From positions 1-44,897 of the forward strand of contig NZ_CP032746.1 in NCBI RefSeq assembly GCF_003641145.1: a stretch of DNA of 44,897 nt, in the 5' to 3' direction. Positions 44,725 through 44,897 of this stretch are shown here, piece after piece. The DNA is from Lactiplantibacillus paraplantarum (lineage in GTDB: Bacteria; Bacillota; Bacilli; Lactobacillales; Lactobacillaceae). The position numbers were made by a program, and so were the translations under genes. Below the pieces are notes generated by a model that was not told where the DNA came from, made no database searches, and saw only the letters and a program-made list of their open reading frames with translations. How positions within the stretch are numbered: the stretch's first letter is position 1; every line of letters starts with the position of its first letter.

Positions 44725-44788
44725 AAGTAGCTATAAGGCAGCTACTTAGATTCAGTCGATTTTCACCGCCAAGTTAAAATCGACTGAA
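44725..44788 (+). promoter_or_regulatory. Two further hairpins upstream of rep (if circular)
   Basis: AAGTAGCT/AGCTACTT (44725-44747, 7-nt loop) and TTCAGTCGATTTT/AAAATCGACTGAA (44751-44788, 13-bp arms, 12-nt loop). Neither has a T run. No gene occupies 44609-44897. Together with the hairpins at 35-114 they make a highly structured region before repA, where copy-control RNA or a single-strand or accessory origin could lie. Confidence 0.55.
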
Positions 44789-44897
44789 CATTGTTCTTAA
44801 TTTGTAGGTTAATTATACCGCAAACCAGTCCCCAAGGACAAGTTAAGGATAGTTAAAAACAAATTAAAGTCAATGGACTAAGTAGCTAACTGGAGCT

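Noticed and set aside
44725..44788. tRNA-like structure
   Set aside because: The two stems do not form a cloverleaf, and no T-loop or CCA-type end is present.

Overview
The window looks like most or all of a conjugative plasmid from a member of the Lactobacillaceae. It opens with a theta-type RepA_N replication gene and closes with a ParA-type partition operon lying just upstream of it if the molecule is circular. Codon use, strong GGAGG ribosome sites, a CcpA-type cre box, a LicT-type antiterminator target and a surface protein ending in an LPQTNE sorting signal (the variant typical of Lactiplantibacillus plantarum and relatives) all fit. Circularity cannot be proved from the text.

Layout. 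(1) 1-2400: replication control, repA with internal iteron-like repeats, and a type II toxin-antitoxin pair (RelB/DinJ-type antitoxin, PemK/MazF-type toxin). (2) 2440-3130: two small divergent genes and an oriT with a near-exact RSF1010-type nic core on the minus strand, so the toxin-antitoxin side enters the recipient first. (3) 3130-20671: a long one-directional transfer region with MOBQ relaxase, small HTH regulator, type IV secretion proteins of the Trs/Tra type (pilin-like, VirB3-like, VirB4-like in two parts, EssB/YukC-like, lysozyme-NlpC/P60 hydrolase, thioredoxin-like, split coupling protein, lipoprotein, VirB6-like), topoisomerase III and an ArdC-like antirestriction protein. (4) 20690-20920: a convergent type I toxin-antitoxin locus (29-residue holin-like toxin plus antisense RNA). 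(5) 20990-36640: an insertion-sequence mosaic with complete or broken IS3, IS30, IS256 and IS5 elements and a group II intron, carrying cargo genes spx, a CYP152-type cytochrome P450, a UvrA-like ATPase, and fragments of a glycosyltransferase, a membrane protein and a resolvase. (6) 36669-41071: a complete beta-glucoside operon on the minus strand (antiterminator, PTS EIIBCA, GH1 6-phospho-beta-glucosidase) with RAT, terminator, promoter and cre. (7) 41135-42678: a SecB-like fragment and an LPXTG-type coiled-coil surface protein. (8) 42905-44790: an IS30 end-to-end remnant, parA and its small partner, an interrupted membrane gene, and three hairpins ahead of rep.

How it fits together: the backbone copies, partitions, addicts (two toxin-antitoxin systems) and transfers itself. 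ArdC probably protects the entering strand. The accessory block supplies sugar uptake, oxidative-stress and fatty-acid functions and a surface protein. The points I find most worth following are a C-terminal tail shared by the PemK-type toxin and the ArdC-like protein (possible secretion signal), an unlisted 56-residue two-helix membrane protein between the two halves of a split coupling protein, an altered TOPRIM triad in the plasmid topoisomerase, and a 52-bp IS30 end-to-end palindrome.
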